DNA of 64,000 bases from positions 1 through 64,000 of the forward strand of contig JAVKHY010000004.1 of the NCBI GenBank assembly GCA_031459765.1, read 5' to 3'. Of the stretch, positions 34,868 through 44,765 are shown piece by piece; the stretch's first letter is position 1; each line of letters begins with the position of its first letter. Source of the DNA: Armatimonadota bacterium. Its GTDB lineage: Bacteria; Sysuimicrobiota; Sysuimicrobiia; Sysuimicrobiales; Kaftiobacteriaceae. A model generated the notes under the pieces. It was not told where the DNA came from and made no database searches. It was given only the letters and a program-made list of their open reading frames with translations. The translations under genes were made by a program, and so were the position numbers.

Positions 34868-35955
34868 AGCCGCGGGTGCTGCGCTATGTGGACTGGGCCC
34901 TCGTGGCCTCGACGCTGGCCCTGATCCTGGGCGGCGCGGTCATCCTCTTCTCCGCGACCAGAACCTTCCCCGACCCGTGGGCCTTCGTCAAGGCCAGGGC
35001 CGTGCACGTCGTCCTGGGCGGCGTCATCCTTGTGCTCGTCGCCGCCGTGGACTACCAGGTCCTGGCGCGCTGGTGGCGGCCGCTGTGGCTGGGGACCGTC
35101 ATCCTCCTCGCCGCGGTGGACATCGTCGGTCGCACGGCGCAGGGCGCCCAGCGCTGGCTCCCGCTGGGCCCGCTGAGCTTCCAGCCCTCCGAGGTGGCCA
35201 AGGTCCTTCTCATCATCACCCTGGCCAAGCACCTGGACGGCCACGGGGAGCCGACTTCGCTGCGTCAGGTCTTTCCGGTGCTGCTGCATGCCGCGGTGCC
35301 CATCGTCCTGATCGTGCAGCAGCCGGACATGGGGACGGCGCTGGTGCTGCTGGCCATCCTGCTGGCGATGCTGTTCGCCGCCGGGACACCCGTGCGCCTG
35401 TTGGGCGGGCTGGCCGCGGCCGGGGCGCTGGCCGCACCGGTCCTGTGGCGTATGCTCCACGACTACCAGCGGCGGCGGCTCATCGTGTTCCTCGATCCGG
35501 GGAGCGACCCCTTGGGCGCGGGCTATGCCCTGATCCAGTCCAAGATCGCCGTAGGGTCGGGCCAGCTGCTGGGGAAGGGCTTCCTGCAGGGCACCCAGAA
35601 CCTGCTCCGCTTCATCCCGGAGCAGCACACGGACTTCATCTTCACCGTGATCGGGGAGGAGCTGGGCTTCCTCGGGGCCCTGACCCTGCTGGCGCTGTTC
35701 GGTTTCTGGGTGTGGCGGGCCGCCGCCGTGGCCCGGGTCGCCAAGGACCGGCTGGGGATGCTCATGGCCGTCGGCGTGCTGGCCATGATCGCCTTCCACC
35801 TGTTCATCAACGTGGGGATGACGGTGGGCCTGGCGCCCATCACGGGGATCCCGTTGCCCTTCGTCAGCCACGGCGGCAGCGCGTTGATCGCGATGCTGGC
35901 CGCCACAGGGTTGCTGTTGAACGTTGGCATGCGCCGGAAGAAGATCTTGTTCTGA
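34864..35955 (+). CDS. rodA: SEDS-family peptidoglycan glycosyltransferase RodA
   Basis: RodA polymerises lipid II and forms a complex with PBP2. The 363-residue polytopic protein has AQRWLPLGPLSFQPSEVAK, QQPDMGTALVLL, the large loop ending IPEQHTDFIFTVIGEELG, and GIPLPFVSHGGSAL, all SEDS hallmarks. GTG 34864 overlaps the mrdA stop. Confidence 0.95.
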   Translation: MKPRVLRYVDWALVASTLALILGGAVILFSATRTFPDPWAFVKARAVHVVLGGVILVLVAAVDYQVLARWWRPLWLGTVILLAAVDIVGRTAQGAQRWLPLGPLSFQPSEVAKVLLIITLAKHLDGHGEPTSLRQVFPVLLHAAVPIVLIVQQPDMGTALVLLAILLAMLFAAGTPVRLLGGLAAAGALAAPVLWRMLHDYQRRRLIVFLDPGSDPLGAGYALIQSKIAVGSGQLLGKGFLQGTQNLLRFIPEQHTDFIFTVIGEELGFLGALTLLALFGFWVWRAAAVARVAKDRLGMLMAVGVLAMIAFHLFINVGMTVGLAPITGIPLPFVSHGGSALIAMLAATGLLLNVGMRRKKILF

Positions 35956-35990
35956 TCCTGTCGGTGAGGGTGGTGCGTTCGGGAGTGGCC

Positions 35991-37634
35991 ATGACCAAAG
36001 AGATCATCGCCAACATCGATCCCCTCGAGACCCGTGTCGCCGTGCGGGAGGAGGGGCAGCTGGTCAACCTGTATATCGAGCGCGGCGAGCCGCTGGCGGG
36101 AAACATCTACAAGGGCCGGGTGGCCAACGTGCTGCCGGGGATGGAGGCGGCCTTCGTGGACATCGGGCTGGAGCGCAACGCCTTTCTCCACGTCGGAGAC
36201 ATTCGCTCCCAGCGGCTGGCCGGCGAGGAGGTGGAAGAGTCCTTCGGCAAAGGGGCGATCGCCCAGCGGCTGCGTGTCGGTCAGGAGATCCTGGTCCAGG
36301 TGACCAAGGAGCCGATGGGGACCAAGGGCGCGCGGGTCACCACCTACATCGCGCTCCCCGCCTACCATCTCGTGCTCATGCCCACCGTGAACTACGTGGG
36401 GGTGAGCCGGCGGATCGAGGACGAGCAGGAGCGCAAGCGGCTGCGCCAGCTCGCCGACCGGCTGCGGCCCAAGGGCATCGGGGTCATCGTGCGCACCGCG
36501 GCGGCGGGAGCCAAGGAGCAGGCCCTGGCCGACGACCTCAAGTACCTGTTGCAACTGTGGAACCGCGTCGAAGAGCGCTCCAAGAACAGCCGGGCGCCGG
36601 CCCTGGTGTACCAGGACCTGCACCTGATTCGCCGGGTGGTGCGTGACCTGTTCACGGCCGAGGTCGACCGGTTCCTCATCGATGCCAAGGACGAGTTTCA
36701 GCGCGTGCAGGACCTGCTGAGTTCCTTTGCCCCCGAGCTGAAGCCCCGCGTCCATCTCTACCAGGGAGAGACCCCGGTGTTCGAGCACACCGGCGTGGAG
36801 CGCGAGCTGGAGAAGGCGCTGCACCGAAAGGTCTGGCTGCGCTCCGGCGGCTACATCGTCGTGGACCGCACCGAGGCGCTGACCATTATCGATGTCAACA
36901 CCGGGAAGTACGTGGGCAAGACCGACCTGGCCAGCACGATCCTGCGCACCAACCTGGAGGCGGTGGACGAAATTGTGCGCCAGATCCGGTTGCGCGACAT
37001 CGGCGGCATCATCCTCGTGGACTTCATCGACATGGAGAGCGAGGCGCACCGCAAGAAGGTGATGGCCGCCCTCCAGGAGGCCGTGCGGCGCGACCGCTCC
37101 AAGGTGCACGTCATCGACCTGACTGCGCTGGGGCTGGTGGAGATCACGCGCAAGCGCGTCTACCAGGATCTGGAAGAGGTGATGCGGGAGCCCTGTCCCT
37201 ATTGCGAAGGCCGGGGACGGGTGTTCACTGCCGAGACGATGGCCCTGCGCATCCGCCGGGACCTGCGCCGGTTCCTGCGCAGCGCCAAGGGCGGCGCCCT
37301 GCTGGTCGAAGTGCATCCCGATGTCTACCGGCTTCTGACGGCCGGCGGCGAGGGGTGGGTCCGGCCGCTGGAGGACCAGACCGGCAAGCGCCTGCGTCTG
37401 CGCAGCCGTGAGGGGATGCATGTGGAGCGGGTACGGCTGGTCGAGGCGGGGTCGGTGGAGGGGCTGGAGGAGGCGGCCCGCAGCGGGCAGGAGCAGATCT
37501 TCTGGATCGCCCACGAACCGGCCGATGCCGTCCGGTTCGCCGAGCCGGACGAGGAGCAGGAGGTGGCCCTGGTCGGTGCCGGTCGGCGGGACGGCCTGCT
37601 GGTGCGGCTGCGCCGATTGCTCGGCGGAAGTTGA
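35991..37634 (+). CDS. rng: ribonuclease G/E family endoribonuclease
   Basis: It processes 16S rRNA 5' ends and cleaves single-stranded AU-rich RNA. The 547-residue protein has an N-terminal S1-type domain ([23 protein letters not shown]), an RNase H-like catalytic domain with IIDVNTG and [11 protein letters not shown] carrying the metal-binding aspartates, and the zinc-link cysteines in CPYCEGRGR. About 70 residues follow the normal RNase G end, with no resemblance to the RNase E scaffold. ATG 35991 is 35 nt after rodA. Confidence 0.93.
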   Translation: MTKEIIANIDPLETRVAVREEGQLVNLYIERGEPLAGNIYKGRVANVLPGMEAAFVDIGLERNAFLHVGDIRSQRLAGEEVEESFGKGAIAQRLRVGQEILVQVTKEPMGTKGARVTTYIALPAYHLVLMPTVNYVGVSRRIEDEQERKRLRQLADRLRPKGIGVIVRTAAAGAKEQALADDLKYLLQLWNRVEERSKNSRAPALVYQDLHLIRRVVRDLFTAEVDRFLIDAKDEFQRVQDLLSSFAPELKPRVHLYQGETPVFEHTGVERELEKALHRKVWLRSGGYIVVDRTEALTIIDVNTGKYVGKTDLASTILRTNLEAVDEIVRQIRLRDIGGIILVDFIDMESEAHRKKVMAALQEAVRRDRSKVHVIDLTALGLVEITRKRVYQDLEEVMREPCPYCEGRGRVFTAETMALRIRRDLRRFLRSAKGGALLVEVHPDVYRLLTAGGEGWVRPLEDQTGKRLRLRSREGMHVERVRLVEAGSVEGLEEAARSGQEQIFWIAHEPADAVRFAEPDEEQEVALVGAGRRDGLLVRLRRLLGGS

Positions 37635-37645
37635 TGTGATAGAAT
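37618..37645 (+). promoter_or_regulatory. candidate promoter of the rplU operon
   Basis: TTGCTC (37618-37623), a 16-nt spacer and TAGAAT (37640-37645), with TG just upstream of the -10 (TGATAGAAT). It overlaps the end of rng. The resulting leader of about 75 nt before GTG 37726 could hold a ribosomal-protein control element, but I cannot fold a recognised one. Confidence 0.35.
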
Positions 37646-37725
37646 TCGTCGGGTCCGAAGACGCGGCGAGACCGGGCTGGTGCCGCCGCGTGGTCCGGGC
37701 CTGGGCACCGTCGGGAGAGGATCTC

Positions 37726-38025
37726 GTGTACGCCGTTATCGAGAGTGGGGGGAAGCAGTACCGCGTCGAGAAGGGCGCGCTGGTGCAGGTGGAGCGTCTC
37801 GACGCCGCGCCGGGGACGCAGGTGACGCTGGATCGCGTCCTGCTCGTCGCCGACGGCCCCACCGTGAAGGTGGGCGCTCCGGTGGTGCCCGGCGCCGTGG
37901 TCCGGGCCACCGTGCTCGAGCACGGTCGAAGCAAGAAGATCCTGGTCCTGAAGTACAAGGCCAAGGCCCACTATCGCCGGCGGCAGGGACACCGCCAGGG
38001 CTATACCCGTCTGCGGATCGACGAG

Positions 38026-38037
<12 letters not shown>
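37726..38037 (+). CDS. rplU: 50S ribosomal protein L21
   Basis: The 103-residue protein has the family start [23 protein letters not shown], and the C-terminal [24 protein letters not shown] 37726 follows GGGAGAGG. The order rplU-rpmA-obgE is conserved in bacteria. The Firmicutes Prp protease gene usually found between rplU and rpmA is missing. Confidence 0.95.
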
Positions 38038-39627
<1,590 letters not shown>

Positions 39628-39642
39628 ACGGCAGGTTTTGTC

Positions 39643-40272
39643 GTGGCGCGCATCGGCATCATGGGCGGGACGTTCGACCCGATCCACTACGGCCATCTGG
39701 TCACGGCCGAGGAAGCCCGCTTCCAGTTCGCTCTGGATCACGTGTACTTCGTGCCAAACCGCTATCCGCCCCACAAGTCGCTGGATCACGTCACCGATCC
39801 CGAGCACCGGTTTCGGATGACCCAGCTGGCCGTGCAGAGCAACCCGCGGTTCTCCGTCTCGCGGATCGAAATCGACCGGCCGGGTCCCTCCTACACCATC
39901 GACACGCTGCTCGCCCTGCGCAGGGAGTATGCCGCGGGGGACCTGTTCTACATCACCGGCGCGGATGCCATCCTCCAGATCGTCCGCGGGGAGTGGCAGC
40001 GCGCGGCCGAACTGCTGGAGCTGTGCCAGTTCATCGCCGCCAGCCGGCCCGGCTTTCCCATCGGCGTGGACGACCTGCGCCGGTACAATGTGACGGGACG
40101 GGTGCTGGAGAACCTGCACGTCATGGAGATCCCGGCCCTGGCCATCTCCTCCACCGATATCCGGGCCCGTGTCGCCGCAGGTCGCCCTATTCGCTATCTG
40201 GTGCCCGATGCGGTCGCCGCGTACATTGCCGAGCACGGGCTGTACCGGCGCCCTGGGACGCCGTTACCGTGA
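39643..40272 (+). CDS. nadD: nicotinate-nucleotide adenylyltransferase NadD
   Basis: It adenylates nicotinate mononucleotide in NAD synthesis. The 209-residue protein has GIMGGTFDPIHYGH (ATP-binding HxGH motif), FVPNRYPPHK, and the C-terminal ISSTDIRARV signature. GTG 39643 is 15 nt after obgE. The order obgE-nadD-rsfS is common. Confidence 0.95.
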   Translation: MARIGIMGGTFDPIHYGHLVTAEEARFQFALDHVYFVPNRYPPHKSLDHVTDPEHRFRMTQLAVQSNPRFSVSRIEIDRPGPSYTIDTLLALRREYAAGDLFYITGADAILQIVRGEWQRAAELLELCQFIAASRPGFPIGVDDLRRYNVTGRVLENLHVMEIPALAISSTDIRARVAAGRPIRYLVPDAVAAYIAEHGLYRRPGTPLP

Positions 40273-40345
40273 GGGCGTCGCGGTGCCGGTCGGTCGGACG
40301 GGTCGGGGCCTGTCGGGACGGCGGCGCGGCGGGAGTGCGGCGACC

Positions 40346-40687
40346 ATGAAGGCGGCGCGGCAGCTGGCCCTGGCCGCCGCTGCGGCGATGGACGCCAAGA
40401 AGGCCTCGGACGTGGTGATCCTGGATCTGCGGGCGCATACGTTGGTGGCCGACTACTTCGTGATCGGGTCGGCCGAGACCACGGTGCAGCTCCGCGCCGT
40501 GACCGAGGCCGTGGAGGAGGCACTCGCCGAGGCGGGGGCGATCCTCCTCGGACGCGAAGGACACGCCCGCGCGCGGTGGATTCTCCTGGACTTCGGCCCG
40601 GTCGTCGTGCACATCTTCGGCCCGGAGGCCCGGCGGCTGTACAACCTGGAGCGGTTGTGGGCCGACTCGCCGATCGTCGAGCGCTAG
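40346..40687 (+). CDS. rsfS: ribosomal silencing factor RsfS
   Basis: RsfS binds L14 and blocks subunit joining in poor nutrients. The 113-residue protein has AMDAKKASDVVILDL, ADYFVIGSAETTVQLRAV, and the C-terminal DFGPVVVHIFGPEARRLYNLERLW, characteristic of the family. ATG 40346 follows GGGAG. The HD-domain gene often between nadD and rsfS is missing. No feature is seen in 40688-40787 beyond the next ribosome site. Confidence 0.93.
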   Translation: MKAARQLALAAAAAMDAKKASDVVILDLRAHTLVADYFVIGSAETTVQLRAVTEAVEEALAEAGAILLGREGHARARWILLDFGPVVVHIFGPEARRLYNLERLWADSPIVER

Positions 40688-40787
40688 CCGCGGGTGGAGC
40701 GGGCGACGTGCGGGGCGCCGGCGGTGGGGCGGCGCCGAACGTGGCGGTGCGGGGACGGCGGAGCCGGCGGGACCGGGGAAGGCGATC

Positions 40788-41708
40788 ATGGCGAAGCTGA
40801 CCTTCCGTACGAGCGAGCCGGGCGATGTTGACACCCTCGTGGCCCTCTACGACCGCCACTACGAAGGCGGGTACTCGGCCTGCTTCGATCGGTACGGTCC
40901 GGCCACGCCCCGGGACTTCTGGTGGGTCCAGTCGGAGAAGTCGCTCACCCTGGTCGAGGTGAATCGGAAGGTCGTCGGCCTGATCGTCATCGGGCGCTCG
41001 GGGAGACGGCTGCTGGCGGAGGAGGTGATCCTGGACGTCGATCGCGGAGAGCGGGATGATCTCCTCCCTCAACTCCACGAGTGGCTCACCCGTCGCTTCC
41101 AGCAGGCGCGGCAGGAGGTCCTGTCGATCCGCGGGGCGGAGACCAACGCCGTTGTGCTGGCCATGGCCCGCACCTTCGGATTTGTTTTCGCCGACGCGCT
41201 GGTTGTGGCCGTCGGCGGCCGGCCGGCCGCGGGGGCCCCGACCGCGACCGGCCGGCCGCCGGCCGGCGGACCGGCGCACGACGAGGACCGGTCACCCGGG
41301 GAGGGCCCCCGCGGCTACCGCATCCGCCGGGCTCGGCCCTCCGACGAGCAGGCCCTTTCGCAACTGCACGAGGAGACCGTGGGGCCGGTCCGGGCCAGCG
41401 ATCTCAAGGCGCTGTGGACCCTACCCGATGTCCGTATCCTCCTGGCGGAGCGCGACACGTTTCCGGTGGGGTTTCTGATTGCGCAGGTACGAGACGGTGC
41501 CGGGCGGTGGCTCGTCGGTGTGCGTCAGACCCACCGGGGCAAAGGGCTCGGCCGGGCGCTGGCCGCGGAGGCCCTGCAGTTCTTCCGTGCCAGACGCGTT
41601 CCGGCCGTCACCACCTACTGGGGGACGGACTCAGGCGCGATACGCCTGGCCCGCGCGATCGGGGCGAAGACGGAGCGGGTCTTCCTGTACTTCCAGCGAC
41701 CGCTGTGA
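40788..41708 (+). CDS. protein with two GNAT acetyltransferase domains
   Basis: The 306-residue protein has an N-terminal GNAT-like domain (residues 1-140, KVVGLIVIGRSG) lacking a clear acetyl-CoA loop, a low-complexity linker (residues 145-175, Pro/Gly/Ala), and a C-terminal GNAT domain with GVRQTHRGKGLGRALAAEAL, which matches the Q/RxxGxG/A acetyl-CoA motif. Substrate unknown. It follows rsfS on the same strand and ends just before a convergent short gene. Confidence 0.75.
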   Translation: MAKLTFRTSEPGDVDTLVALYDRHYEGGYSACFDRYGPATPRDFWWVQSEKSLTLVEVNRKVVGLIVIGRSGRRLLAEEVILDVDRGERDDLLPQLHEWLTRRFQQARQEVLSIRGAETNAVVLAMARTFGFVFADALVVAVGGRPAAGAPTATGRPPAGGPAHDEDRSPGEGPRGYRIRRARPSDEQALSQLHEETVGPVRASDLKALWTLPDVRILLAERDTFPVGFLIAQVRDGAGRWLVGVRQTHRGKGLGRALAAEALQFFRARRVPAVTTYWGTDSGAIRLARAIGAKTERVFLYFQRPL

Positions 41709-41721
41709 CGACAGTCGTCCG

Positions 41722-41868
41722 CTAGGCGGCCTTCTCCTCAGGCTTGAAGGTGAAACGGTTGCCGCAGTTCCGGCACTTCCACTTCTGCGCGCCTGTTTCG
41801 TCGCGTCCCTGATAGTCGATGTGGGTGCTCTTGCAGGCCGGACAGCGGTCGGCGCCCTTCATCCCCAT
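41722..41868 (-). CDS. short zinc-ribbon protein
   Basis: This small minus-strand gene encodes about 48 residues: MGMKGADRCPACKS, then DYQGRDETGAQKWKCRNCGN and FTFKPEEKAA. Two CXXC pairs (CPAC and CRNC) spaced 20 residues apart form a rubredoxin-like zinc ribbon. ATG 41868 is preceded by a run of six G with 6-nt spacing; ATG 41874 would add two residues. A promoter-like pair lies just upstream. The function is unknown; such ribbons are often nucleic-acid or protein adaptors. Confidence 0.72.
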   Translation of the reverse strand: MGMKGADRCPACKSTHIDYQGRDETGAQKWKCRNCGNRFTFKPEEKAA

Positions 41869-41888
41869 GGCCATCCCCCCTTGCCTTT

Positions 41889-41916
41889 ATCCTAGTCGCC
41901 CGGAAGGGCCTGCCAA
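41889..41916 (-). promoter_or_regulatory. promoter of the zinc-ribbon gene
   Basis: On the minus strand, TTGGCA (41916-41911) and TAGGAT (41894-41889) are separated by 16 nt, with the start codon about 20 nt further on. This supports the short gene being real and separately transcribed. Confidence 0.5.
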
Positions 41917-41967
41917 TCCGGCAGGGGCTGTATACACGAAGACGGGCGCGCTCTCCCCGCACGCGGC

Positions 41968-43203
41968 CTACGGCGGCGGTCCCCGCAGGCCGGCCCGGAC
42001 CTCCGCCTCGTACCGGTTGTGCGCCCGGCAGCGCAGCTGGAGGTTGTCGACCGTCGCCCTCCCACCGGCGCTGAACGGAACGATGTGGTGGAACTCGAGG
42101 AAGCCGCGCTCCGTGCACCGATGGCCGTCGCCGCTTGTGAAGGTGCACCGTCCCTCGTCGCGGAGCCACACCGCCCTTCTGACGTCCGGCGGGATGTAGC
42201 GCGAGCCGGGCGGAATGTCGCGCGAGCCGGGCCGGGGCTCCCGCAGTGGAGACCCGCCGGGAGGGGCCTTCGACGACGGTTCCAAGGAGGGCGCCGTGCG
42301 GGCCGTGCCCGGCCGGGGGGGCGCGCGGTCGGCGGCCCCGAGCTTCCGCTTCATCAGTTCGTTCAGCAACGCCGTCAGCGCTCGATCGACGATCTTCCCG
42401 ACGTCGCCGTCGGGAATCTGGTGGCGTAGCAGGTCCTGCGCGGCGCGGAGTTTGGCGTGGGTGTCGGGGCTGGCCGTGAACTGGACCCGGTAGAACTGTT
42501 CCGCCAGTGGGGTGATGGCCGCGCGCCGAGAAGCAGGCGGCGTGGTCGGCGACGGCGCGGGGGGTGAGACGTGCCGGATGCGATCCTCCGACGATACCGG
42601 CGATGGGCCGGCGGCGTCCGGGCCGGGGGCAGGTTCCGGCCCGGATGTATCCAGGATCGGCCCGGACGTGGTTGCGGCGGCGGGCGACGGGGCGGGGAGC
42701 CGGCGGATCAGCGAGCGTGCCGGCGGACGAGGCCGGAGCCGGGCGATGATCTCCTCGACCTGCCGCCTGGACTTGTGGGTGACGGCGGCCAGCAGGTCAC
42801 GGTGGTTGTCCGGCGTCAACTCCGGCGCCAACAGCGTGACAGCGGTGAGGGTGACCGAGCCGTCGGCCAGAAGATCCAGGACGAGGGGATAGCGCCGGGC
42901 CGCACGCGCGGCCTGAATCCGGCCGTACGCCGCATGCTCGGACAGGTGGAGGAACTGGGTAAGGTAGGCGAAGAGCGATGAGGCGCCTTCCTCGAGGTAC
43001 AGCTGCCGTTCGTCCAGCACGGCCAGATGGGCAATCAGGATGGCCGTGGCCCGGCGCTCATCGGCGGCAAGCCCCTTGACCCGCGCCACCAGTTCCCGGT
43101 TGGTGAGGCGGCGGGCTCCCGACAGCGACACGACACTGACGGCTGTTGAGGCGGTATCCACCGCCGCGGTCCCGAGCGGTGCGGCTTCGCTGCGCATCGC
43201 CAA
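41968..43203 (-). CDS. HNH endonuclease with DUF222-like N-terminal domain
   Basis: The 411-residue protein has a helical N-terminal region (residues 30-160, HLSEHAAYGRIQAARAARR), a long Pro/Ser/Ala-rich linker (about 165-225), a second helical block with HAKLRAAQDLLRH, and a C-terminal HNH domain: VWLRDEGRC, FHHIVPFSAGG, DNLQLRCRAHN. Proteins of this layout are abundant, often multicopy, and of unknown function; solitary HNH nucleases may be mobile. It lies between housekeeping blocks on the opposite strand. No intron or intein context is visible. Confidence 0.85.
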   Translation of the reverse strand: MAMRSEAAPLGTAAVDTASTAVSVVSLSGARRLTNRELVARVKGLAADERRATAILIAHLAVLDERQLYLEEGASSLFAYLTQFLHLSEHAAYGRIQAARAARRYPLVLDLLADGSVTLTAVTLLAPELTPDNHRDLLAAVTHKSRRQVEEIIARLRPRPPARSLIRRLPAPSPAAATTSGPILDTSGPEPAPGPDAAGPSPVSSEDRIRHVSPPAPSPTTPPASRRAAITPLAEQFYRVQFTASPDTHAKLRAAQDLLRHQIPDGDVGKIVDRALTALLNELMKRKLGAADRAPPRPGTARTAPSLEPSSKAPPGGSPLREPRPGSRDIPPGSRYIPPDVRRAVWLRDEGRCTFTSGDGHRCTERGFLEFHHIVPFSAGGRATVDNLQLRCRAHNRYEAEVRAGLRGPPP

Positions 43204-43383
43204 TCATGATGGCACGCCGCCGTCTGAAGACTATGCCCCCGCCGGACTGTTTGGTAGGCTCCACGCCCAACTCGGTTCAGAACCAAGTGGTGGGGCCTGT
43301 GGGGGCCAATGTGCGGGCCGGCAGGTCACAGGGCAAGGCCTGCCTCCGCTGCGTCTTCGGCGTGGGGGCGCCCTCGCCCTCGA
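43204..43383. other. intergenic region between the HNH gene and the T-box promoter
   Basis: I see no coding sequence or RNA structure here that I can support. It presumably holds the promoter of the minus-strand HNH gene. Together with the untranslated T-box leader (to 43773) it forms the longest protein-free stretch of the window. Confidence 0.5.
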
Positions 43384-43413
43384 TTGACGCCGAATGCACG
43401 GCGTCGTTATAAT
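43384..43413 (+). promoter_or_regulatory. strong promoter of the T-box/tRNA-Ala/ilvE/leuS unit
   Basis: TTGACG (43384-43389), an 18-nt spacer and a perfect TATAAT (43408-43413): the best promoter match in the window. Transcription should begin close to 43420, just where the T-box Stem I begins. Confidence 0.8.
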
Positions 43414-43419
43414 GGCAGG

Positions 43420-43757
43420 GCGTAACGCGATGACCGGAAGCAGTAGGCCGGCGCTCGGGCCCAAGCGAGCCGGTGGAACGGGTGGAACGACCGGTGCCAG
43501 GAGCCAGCCGAACTCGTCCGGGAGCAGCGGACCCGACCGCACGGGCGTTGACCCGCCTGCGCGCAGGGTCGCCGGGGCTCACCCGATACGTGAGGTGAGC
43601 GGATAGCGTTGCCGGGGCTGTAGCTCAGAGGGAGAGCGCCCGCTTGGCGTGCGGGAGGTCGAGGGTTCAATTCCCTCCAGCTCCACCAGAGACGCTGTCA
43701 ATCGTGGGTGGTACCGCGGAGGCCGCCTTCGTCCCACGGGACGAGGCGGCGTTTCTA
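43420..43757 (+). promoter_or_regulatory. leucine-type T-box leader interrupted by a tRNA gene
   Basis: T-box leaders sense uncharged tRNA and control termination. Stem I features: the K-turn-like GATGACCGGAAGCAGTA (43429-43445), AGCGAGCCGG (43464-43473), an apical hairpin CCGGT/ACCGG (43470-43474 with 43490-43494), and GAACTCG followed by CCGGGAGC, with CTC (43513-43515, Leu) as likely specifier followed by a purine. The antiterminator T-box is GGGTGGTACCGCGG (43706-43719), where TGGT can pair with ACCA. The competing terminator stem is 43722-43735 with 43738-43750, followed by GTTTCT. A full tRNA-Ala lies between. GATAGCGT (43602-43609) and ACGCTGTC (43692-43699) pair around it. Downstream genes are ilvE and leuS, which fits leucine sensing. 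Confidence 0.87.
43614..43688 (+). tRNA. tRNA-Ala (anticodon GGC)
   Basis: A complete cloverleaf: acceptor GGGGCTG with CAGCTCC, including the G3-U70 pair that identifies alanine tRNAs; D arm GCTC/GAGC; anticodon arm CCCGC-TTGGCGT-GCGGG with anticodon GGC; T arm GAGGG-TTCAATT-CCCTC; discriminator A and encoded CCA (43686-43688). It reads GCC/GCU codons. It is embedded in the T-box leader and must be cut out by RNase P and 3' processing enzymes, which would also sever the leader. Confidence 0.97.
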
Positions 43758-43773
43758 CTTTGGAGGGATGACG

Positions 43774-44748
43774 ATGGCCGCATCGATCTGGTTCAACGGG
43801 GCGCTGGTCGCCGCGGAGGAGGCGCGCGTGCCGGTTACGGTCCACGCGCTGCATTACGGCAGTTCCGTCTTTGAAGGGATCCGCGCCTACGCCACCCCCC
43901 GGGGACCGGCGGTGTTCTGCCTGGCCCAGCACGTGCGCCGGCTGGTGGATTCCTGCCGGATTTTCCGCATGACGCTGCCCTACAGCGCGGCGGAGCTCAC
44001 CGACGCGATCCTGACCACGGTGCGCGTCAACGGCCATGAGAGCTGCTATATCCGCCCCATCGTCTTTCGCGGGACGGGGACCTTCGGCCTGGACCCGCGG
44101 AAGGCCTCGGTGGAGGTGGCGATCATCACCTTCGAGTGGGGACGGTACCTGGGCCAGGAGGCCCTGGAGCAGGGGGTCGATGTGATGGTCAGTTCCTGGC
44201 GGCGGGCCGCGCCGGACACCGCCGTCCCCATGGCGAAGATCGGCGGCCAGTATGTGACGTCGCAACTGATCGCGATGGAGGCCGCCGATCACGGGTTCAC
44301 CGAAGGCATCGCCCTGGACGCCCAGGGGTTCGTCAGCGAGGGCAGCGGCGAGAACATCTTCCTGGTGCGGGAGGGAGTGGTGTACACGCCCCCGCTGTCG
44401 GCAAGCGTCCTCCCCGGCGTGACGCGCACCGTGGTGGTGACGATGCTGCGGGATCTGGGGGTCCCGGTACGGGAGGAACCGCTCCTCCGCGAGGCCCTGT
44501 ACACCGCCGACGAGCTGTTCTTCACGGGGACGGCGGCGGAGATCACCCCGGTCCGCTCCGTGGACCGGATTCCCGTCGGCAGCGGCCGCCGCGGCCCGCT
44601 GACGGTGCGGCTGCAGGAGCAGTTCTTCGGCCTCATCTCGGGCGCCGTGCCGGACCGGCACGGCTGGCTGACCTATGTCCGCGCCGGTGCCGAAACACCG
44701 GGGCGCCCGGGAGTCGAGGCGAGGGCGGAAGAGGACGTGAGGGCGTAG
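43774..44748 (+). CDS. ilvE: branched-chain amino acid aminotransferase IlvE
   Basis: This fold-type IV PLP enzyme makes leucine, isoleucine and valine from their keto acids. The 324-residue protein has the opening WFNGALV, HALHYGSSVFEGIRAY, the PLP lysine in MAKIGGQYVTSQL, EGSGENIFLV, and the FFTGTAAEITPV phosphate-binding loop. ATG 43774 is chosen because GGAGGG lies 6 nt before it; ATG 43768 directly abuts that site. Expression should depend on the T-box leader. LeuRS is encoded 17 nt downstream. Confidence 0.95.
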   Translation: MAASIWFNGALVAAEEARVPVTVHALHYGSSVFEGIRAYATPRGPAVFCLAQHVRRLVDSCRIFRMTLPYSAAELTDAILTTVRVNGHESCYIRPIVFRGTGTFGLDPRKASVEVAIITFEWGRYLGQEALEQGVDVMVSSWRRAAPDTAVPMAKIGGQYVTSQLIAMEAADHGFTEGIALDAQGFVSEGSGENIFLVREGVVYTPPLSASVLPGVTRTVVVTMLRDLGVPVREEPLLREALYTADELFFTGTAAEITPVRSVDRIPVGSGRRGPLTVRLQEQFFGLISGAVPDRHGWLTYVRAGAETPGRPGVEARAEEDVRA

Positions 44749-44765
44749 GGGAGGTGGCCAGGGTC

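Noticed and set aside
32573-37964. Minus-strand open frames of 731 and 813 codons opposite mreD-mrdA and rodA-rng-rplU
   Set aside because: They run antisense through complete, motif-bearing genes. Length alone is not evidence at this GC content.
41968-43203. HNH gene as a homing element inside an intron or intein
   Set aside because: It is a free-standing gene in an intergenic position; neither flank is an interrupted gene.
43614-43688. tRNA-Ala as a phage or island attachment site
   Set aside because: No integrase and no duplicated tRNA 3' end was seen. The flanks are T-box elements rather than foreign DNA.
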